A stretch of DNA of 9,588 nt from JBFJVD01 sp041624375 (GTDB lineage: Bacteria > Chloroflexota > Anaerolineae > Anaerolineales > E44-bin32), in assembly GCA_041624375.1 (NCBI GenBank), contig JBFJVD010000113.1, forward strand, positions 1 through 9,588, read 5' to 3'. Below are positions 5,621-9,588 of the stretch, in pieces. Below the pieces are notes generated by a model, which was given only the letters and a program-made list of their open reading frames with translations, ran no database searches and was not told the DNA's origin. The stretch's first letter is position 1. Each line of letters opens with the position of its first letter. The translations under genes and the position numbers were made by a program.

Positions 5621-7296
5621 CTTGCTCTCTTCATCCGCTCCAAAATCCCCATCAACCGCTCGTCGCCGCCGGCCGGCGGGCGCCAATCCACCTGCACAGC
5701 ACGGGCGCCCTGCGCCTGCAAGCTGGCGGAGAACGACTCCAGGCCGACGTTAATCGCTGCCAGCGGCCCTTCGAGCGCGTGCAGGGGAACCTGGGCTGAT
5801 TCCTGCGCGGCTTCGCGCGAAAGACGTTGGGCGGCGTATTCCACCGCTTCGCCCGTCGTACGGAAGATCAGGGCGCCGGCGTCGGCCAGCCGTTCGATCT
5901 GTGCTTCGAGATCCTGTGGGTCTTCATCTGTGCCGACCACCAGCGCCGCGACGGCCACATCACCACGGCCGCTGATCTCGGCGATCGCCGGAGCCAGCTC
6001 GGAGGCCGGGTCCGGGTGCGAGCCTTCCCCGAGCACCACGTCGAGCAGGATGAGCGCCACTTCGGGGTCGGCGGCCTCTTTGCGCAGGCGCTGGAGCCGC
6101 AGCTCGTTGTCCATCATGGGGTGCAGCCGGCCGACGGTGAATTCATCTTCCCCCAGGTCGAGGATCGTATGCGCCCGACTCTGCATGGAATCCACGAGGC
6201 GCTGCTCCTCTTCGCTGGGAATGTTGCTGAAGATCGGGTGCAGCAGCGTTTGCAGGCCCTGCAGTGCTTCGTAGGCCAGTGTCCCGCCCGAAAACAGGCC
6301 GCGCAGATAGCGTCGCGGCCCGGCGAATGCCTCTTCGACCTTCGCCGGCGGCGGTGACTCGGCGAGCTCCACGGCAAGCGCGGCCGCGTCCTCCAGCGAG
6401 GCGGCAAAATGCAGGTTGTCGAGCTTGCGCCCTGGCGCCGCATAGCCGAGGAAGCTGACGACAACTGGCTTGTCTGCGGTGTGCGCGGCGGCCAGCAGCC
6501 TGGCAGCCACCGGCGGAGCGGGGGGCTTGGACACAAGCACGATCACGCGCGTGTCGGCATCTCGCTGGAGCAGATCGAGCGCCTGATGCGCGGTGGCTGC
6601 GCCCACCTCCGTTTTCAGGTCGCGGCCGCCCGTTCCAAGGGCGTGGGAAACCCCACCGCCCAGGTTGTGGATGGCGCTGGTCACCGCCTGCAGCCCGGTG
6701 CCCGAAGCACCGACCAGACCGACCGACCCGCGCCGGACCCGGTTGGCAAAGCCCAGGCCAATCCCGGCGACAATGGCGGTCCCACAGTCGGGGCCCATCA
6801 GGAGCAGGCCCTCGCGGACGGCGCGCTGCTTGAGGCGGACTTCGTCCTCGAGGCTGACATTGTCGCTGTACAGAAAGACATGTTTGCCCAGATCGAGCGC
6901 CTGCTGGGCGACCCCGGCGGCGAAGCGACCTGGCACGGAAATCAGCACCCAGAGTGCCTCGGGCAGCGCCTTGGCGGCGGCCTCAAGGCTCCGGGGGCGG
7001 AAGCTCTGACCGGCGGCGGAACGGCGGCGCTCCAGCAGCGAGTCGACCTGCGTCAGGGCGGCTGACGCGGCCTCATGATCATTGGCGCGTACGACGATGA
7101 GCAAATCGTCAGCACCGGCAGCCTCGCCATCGGCTGTCAGCAAATCACGTTCGGTGAGCAGGCTGAGATTGGCGGGCGTCGCCATCACCACGCCGGCGTC
7201 CAGCACACCCTCAAGTTCCATCAGCGAGCGCTGAAGCTGCATCAGCACGATTGAGTCGAAGTAGGCGCCGGGCCGGATTTCGCTCAGGGTGACCAT
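5614..7296 (-). CDS. fdrA: FdrA family protein (acyl-CoA synthetase-like; AllF homologue)
   Basis: This 560-aa protein aligns by eye end to end with E. coli FdrA (about 555 aa). Shared blocks include the start of the domain (MATPANLSLL, 39-48), SDNVSLEDEVRLK (144-156), MGPDCGT (167-173), VGASGTGLQ (195-203), GTGGRDL (221-227), VSKPPA (255-260), LGEDEFTVGRLHPMMD (381-396) and a C-terminal INVGLESF-WRPPAGG element. The fold is succinyl-CoA synthetase-like. In E. coli the protein is now linked, as AllF, to carbamoyl transfer from oxalurate. ATG 7296 fits the family N-terminus; the frame extends back to 7437 but that would overlap the amidase and adds non-family sequence. The ribosome binding site is weak. 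An 8-codon mini-ORF (7322-7296) bridges the amidase stop and this ATG with TGATG overlaps on both sides, suggesting translational coupling. The TAG stop lies within a heptamer repeat. Confidence 0.93.
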   Translation of the reverse strand: MVTLSEIRPGAYFDSIVLMQLQRSLMELEGVLDAGVVMATPANLSLLTERDLLTADGEAAGADDLLIVVRANDHEAASAALTQVDSLLERRRSAAGQSFRPRSLEAAAKALPEALWVLISVPGRFAAGVAQQALDLGKHVFLYSDNVSLEDEVRLKQRAVREGLLLMGPDCGTAIVAGIGLGFANRVRRGSVGLVGASGTGLQAVTSAIHNLGGGVSHALGTGGRDLKTEVGAATAHQALDLLQRDADTRVIVLVSKPPAPPVAARLLAAAHTADKPVVVSFLGYAAPGRKLDNLHFAASLEDAAALAVELAESPPPAKVEEAFAGPRRYLRGLFSGGTLAYEALQGLQTLLHPIFSNIPSEEEQRLVDSMQSRAHTILDLGEDEFTVGRLHPMMDNELRLQRLRKEAADPEVALILLDVVLGEGSHPDPASELAPAIAEISGRGDVAVAALVVGTDEDPQDLEAQIERLADAGALIFRTTGEAVEYAAQRLSREAAQESAQVPLHALEGPLAAINVGLESFSASLQAQGARAVQVDWRPPAGGDERLMGILERMKRARD

Positions 7297-7321
7297 CAAG
7301 CTGGATCCATGCTCCGCACCA

Positions 7322-8638
7322 TCACGAGTCGGGCCACTCCGTGGGGACCACATCGGATTCCAGCTGCCGGGCCCAGGCGAGCAACTGTTCATCCGCCTGC
7401 CAGCGGGCGACAAATTGCAGCCCAAGCGGCAGGCCATCTAGATTGACGCCGGCGGGCAGAGTCAGGCTGGGAAGCCCGCTGTGAGTCCAGGGCAGGTTCA
7501 TTACCGGGTCCCCGGTGCTCTCAAGTCCCGCCGGCGCCGGGCCGGGCGCGGCGGGCGTCACCCACAGATCGACCCCATACCTCTCCATCAGGCTCATCAA
7601 CTGGCGGCGCAAGGCCTCGCGCCCCTCGCGTGCGGCTTTCATCTGCCGAGCGGTTGCGCCCATGCCGCGCTCAATCAGCTCGGCCGTCTTCGCGTGGTAT
7701 CGCTCACCGAACGCTTCGAACCACGCTGCGTGGACCTGCACGGCTTCTGCCGCCACCAGCAGGTCGTGGCGCCGGCGGATCTCCGCGAAGTCGGGCAGCG
7801 CATCGAGGGTTTTCACCTGATAGCCTCGTCCGACGAGCCGCTGAACGCTGTTGCGGAAATGGTGACGCCCTTCACGTTCGGCGCTGTCCAGGTACGGGCC
7901 CTCAGGCACGCCAAGCACCGGCCGGCGCTCCTCATCGACCGGTGTCCAACGCTCACAAGCTTCGCTCGCAGCAAGCTCGACGCCGCCGGCGCTGGCTGCG
8001 AAAAGCCCGACGTGGTCCAGCGAGGGCGCCAGCGGGATCACGCCTTCCAGAGAGATGCGGTCACGGCTGGGCTTGAAGCCGACGACGCCGCAGAAAGCCG
8101 CCGGCCGGTTGACCGAGCCGATCGTCTGGGAGCCCAGCGACAGCGGACAGTATCCGGCGGCGACCGCCGCTGCGGAACCGCTGCTCGACCCGCCCGGGGT
8201 GTGGGCCGGGTTGTGGGGATTGCGGGTGGGGCCGGGGGCGAAGTAGGCGAACTCGGTGGTCATGGTTTTGCCGAGAATCAGGCAGCCCGCTGCCCGCAGG
8301 CGGGTGACCACCGTTGCTTCTTTGCCGGCGAGCGTCTCCGGCGGAAGTTTGCTTCCCGCCTGTGTTGGAAATCCATCGACGTGGAAAATGTCTTTGACCC
8401 CAAGCGGAATGCCGAACAGGCTCGGGCGATGGGCTGGATCGGGGTAGCGGTCGACCAGCTCCTCGGCCTCGCGCCGGAGCCGGGCGAAGCGATCCGCTTC
8501 GGGCAGGAAGGCACGTACTTCCGGCTCGAGCGCCTCGAAACGCGCCTCGAGCCGGCGGAGATACTCGAGAAGGGGAAGCTCGCCGGCGCGCAGCGCCTTC
8601 GCTAAAGCTGGGAGCGAGGCGTTCTCGTCGAGCTCCAT
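7322..8638 (-). CDS. Amidase signature family hydrolase
   Basis: This 438-aa protein carries the amidase signature fold, which hydrolyses amide (C-N) bonds through a Lys-cisSer-Ser triad. The triad is visible as K82 in GVKD, S151 in GGSSSGS (149-155) and nucleophile S175 in TIGSVNRPA. The spacings of 69 and 24 residues equal those of characterised family members such as malonamidase E2. The block AAFCGVVGFKPS (180-191) is typical. The nucleophile loop has Asn177 rather than the frequent Ile-Arg, a minor variant. ATG 8638 is chosen because GGAGGGACG directly precedes it; the frame is open to 8860 but that would overlap the small subunit gene with non-family sequence. It sits 44 bp downstream of the small subunit gene and 25 bp before fdrA, as in one transcript. 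Relatives include ureidomalonase-like and malonamidase-like enzymes; the specificity here is unknown. Confidence 0.93.
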   Translation of the reverse strand: MELDENASLPALAKALRAGELPLLEYLRRLEARFEALEPEVRAFLPEADRFARLRREAEELVDRYPDPAHRPSLFGIPLGVKDIFHVDGFPTQAGSKLPPETLAGKEATVVTRLRAAGCLILGKTMTTEFAYFAPGPTRNPHNPAHTPGGSSSGSAAAVAAGYCPLSLGSQTIGSVNRPAAFCGVVGFKPSRDRISLEGVIPLAPSLDHVGLFAASAGGVELAASEACERWTPVDEERRPVLGVPEGPYLDSAEREGRHHFRNSVQRLVGRGYQVKTLDALPDFAEIRRRHDLLVAAEAVQVHAAWFEAFGERYHAKTAELIERGMGATARQMKAAREGREALRRQLMSLMERYGVDLWVTPAAPGPAPAGLESTGDPVMNLPWTHSGLPSLTLPAGVNLDGLPLGLQFVARWQADEQLLAWARQLESDVVPTEWPDS

Positions 8639-8642
8639 CGTC

Positions 8643-8647
8643 CCTCC
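8643..8647 (-). promoter_or_regulatory. Ribosome binding site of the amidase gene
   Basis: GGAGG on the minus strand (in the context GGAGGGACG-ATG) lies 4 nt before ATG 8638. It supports that start against the longer in-frame reading that begins at 8860 inside the upstream gene. Confidence 0.7.
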
Positions 8648-8682
8648 GGTACCCTCGGCGCGCGGTGACCCCGGCACGCGGC

Positions 8683-9168
8683 TCAATCCGATTTCAGCTC
8701 GGCTGCAGCCAGCTGCACCGCCTTGACAATGTTCTGATAACCCGTGCAGCGACACAGGTTGCCTGCGAGCGCCTCCCGGATTTCGCCCTCGTCGGGATTG
8801 GGATGCGACTCCAGGAACGGCACCAGCGTCATGAGAAACCCGGCTGTGCAGAAGCCGCACTGCAGCCCGTGGGCTTCCCAGAACGCCGACTGCAGCGGGT
8901 GGAGCTGCTTCAGGTCGGCCCCTAGAGATTCGACAGTCCGCACCTCGTGCCCATCGGCCTGGACGGCAAAGGTGAGGCAGGAACGCACCGGCAGCCCGTC
9001 CAGGATGACTGTGCAGGCGCCGCAGACGCCGTGTTCGCAGCCGACGTGTGTCCCCGTCAAGCGGAGTTCATAGCGGAGGAAGTCGCTGAGCAGCAGGCGC
9101 GCCTCGACCTCGCGTTCATGATCGGCGCCGTTGACGTTCACCCGGATGCGGTGTCGGCTTGTCGTCAT
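8683..9168 (-). CDS. 2Fe-2S small subunit of a molybdenum hydroxylase (CoxS family)
   Basis: This 161-aa protein is the electron-transfer subunit that passes electrons from the molybdenum centre to FAD. The N-terminal plant-ferredoxin domain binds one cluster through C44, C49 and C52 (GCEHGVCGACT) and C64. The C-terminal helical domain binds the second through C104 and C107 (CGFC) and C139 and C141 (CRCTGYQNIV). All eight ligands are present and the length is normal. ATG 9168 is preferred, with GGAG 7 nt upstream; a TTG at 9171 is directly before it in frame. It follows the medium subunit gene by 27 bp. No twin-arginine or other signal peptide is visible, so the complex is cytoplasmic. The catalytic large subunit of this complex is probably the one at 314-2665, unless another lies beyond the window. 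Confidence 0.96.
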   Translation of the reverse strand: MTTSRHRIRVNVNGADHEREVEARLLLSDFLRYELRLTGTHVGCEHGVCGACTVILDGLPVRSCLTFAVQADGHEVRTVESLGADLKQLHPLQSAFWEAHGLQCGFCTAGFLMTLVPFLESHPNPDEGEIREALAGNLCRCTGYQNIVKAVQLAAAELKSD

Positions 9169-9195
9169 CAAGTCTCTCCCACGATTGTTTTCGCT

Positions 9196-9588
9196 TCAGG
9201 CGGCCAGCGCTGCCGCAGCCCGCTCATGTGCGACCGCCAGTGCCCGTCGGGTGAGGACTCGCCCCAGATGGCGTTGGTAATCTGCGGCCGCGTGCACATT
9301 CCCCATCGGATCGATCTCGTGTTCGGCGGCATGGTCTGCGGCTGCCGCGATCTGCTCCGCTTCGAGCTTTTCGCCGGCAAGCCGGCCGGCGGCTTCAGCG
9401 GCCTCCACCGGTCCATCACCTGCGTTCAGGTAGACGAGCCGCGCCCGCTCGCAGCGTCCCTCCTCGTCGAGCGTTACGACTGCAGCCACGCCCAGCAGTG
9501 CATAATCGCCATGGCGCCGGGAGAACTCGGCGAAAGCCCAACCACTGTGCTCGGGCATTGGGGGCAGCGCGATCTCGACCAGCATCTC
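9196..9588 (-). CDS. FAD-binding medium subunit of a molybdenum hydroxylase (CoxM family), C-terminal part
   Basis: Only the last 130 residues are visible; the N-terminal FAD-binding domain lies beyond the right edge. The frame is open at base 9588 (a Glu codon precedes the first visible Met at 9585), so that Met is not the real start. The visible part is the medium subunit's C-terminal domain: AFAEFSRRHGDYALLGVAAVV is the conserved entry (the FxExxRRxGDxAL pattern), followed by VYLNAGDGPV and the C-terminal helical segment ending in DYQRHLGRVLTRRAL. This subunit carries FAD and hands electrons from the 2Fe-2S subunit to an external acceptor. It is the first visible gene of the co-oriented block and lies 27 bp from the small subunit gene. 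Confidence 0.93.
   Translation of the reverse strand, partial: EMLVEIALPPMPEHSGWAFAEFSRRHGDYALLGVAAVVTLDEEGRCERARLVYLNAGDGPVEAAEAAGRLAGEKLEAEQIAAAADHAAEHEIDPMGNVHAAADYQRHLGRVLTRRALAVAHERAAAALAA

Noticed and set aside
5495..5686. Minus-strand frame with repeated ETGDWRLEIGDW-like peptide
   Set aside because: A 7-bp repeat gives a 7-residue peptide period automatically. It overlaps the fdrA 3' end and has no independent start signal, so it is a translation of the repeats.
8639..8860. N-terminal extension of the amidase by 74 codons
   Set aside because: It would overlap the small subunit gene by about 180 bp in another frame, the added residues do not resemble the family, and GGAGG precedes ATG 8638.

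Overview
This is a high-GC window dominated by one co-oriented block of catabolic genes on the minus strand. Gene content and style (Cox/XDH-type molybdenum hydroxylase, FdrA, DUF1116, a cyclase-family hydrolase, an S23-type four-helix bundle gene, and heptameric repeats between genes) suggest a Chloroflexota-like or other high-GC soil or aquatic bacterium, possibly an uncultivated lineage. The taxonomic call is an inference. No rRNA, tRNA, CRISPR array, transposase or phage gene is visible.

Layout in order of minus-strand transcription, from the right edge to the left: C-terminal part of the FAD-binding medium subunit of a molybdenum hydroxylase (9588-9196, cut by the window edge); its 2Fe-2S small subunit (9168-8683); an amidase-signature hydrolase (8638-7322); FdrA (7296-5614); a DUF1116/YlbE-family protein (5422-4181); a small four-helix bundle S23-family gene (3990-3619); a cyclase-family metal-dependent hydrolase (3457-2669); and the large molybdopterin-binding subunit (2665-314). 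On the plus strand there is only a short membrane-protein-like ORF at the left edge (39-215). A perfect inverted repeat at 256-279 separates it from the convergent end of the operon.

Functionally, the block reads as a pathway for oxidising and dismantling a nitrogen-containing ring or ureide. The molybdenum hydroxylase would hydroxylate the ring, the cyclase-family enzyme would hydrolyse a lactam, imide or formamide bond, and the amidase would cleave an amide. FdrA plus YlbE, homologues of the E. coli AllF/AllG subunits linked to oxalurate/oxamate carbamoyl transfer, would recover a carbamoyl group as carbamoyl phosphate. The substrate cannot be read from sequence. The third E. coli partner (YlbF/AllH, DUF2877) and a carbamate kinase are not in the window.

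The most unusual part is non-coding. Two intergenic gaps (fdrA-ylbE and ylbE-cyclase) hold degenerate 7-bp tandem arrays (CCAGTCT/CCAATCY type) in inverted orientation. One pair encloses the S23 gene. The other encloses only about 26 bp and looks like an empty version of the same structure, in the same orientation relative to the operon. In the operon transcript each pair could fold into a long G-U-tolerant hairpin. The S23 plus inverted-heptad unit is the best candidate here for an undescribed mobile or intervening-sequence-like element.
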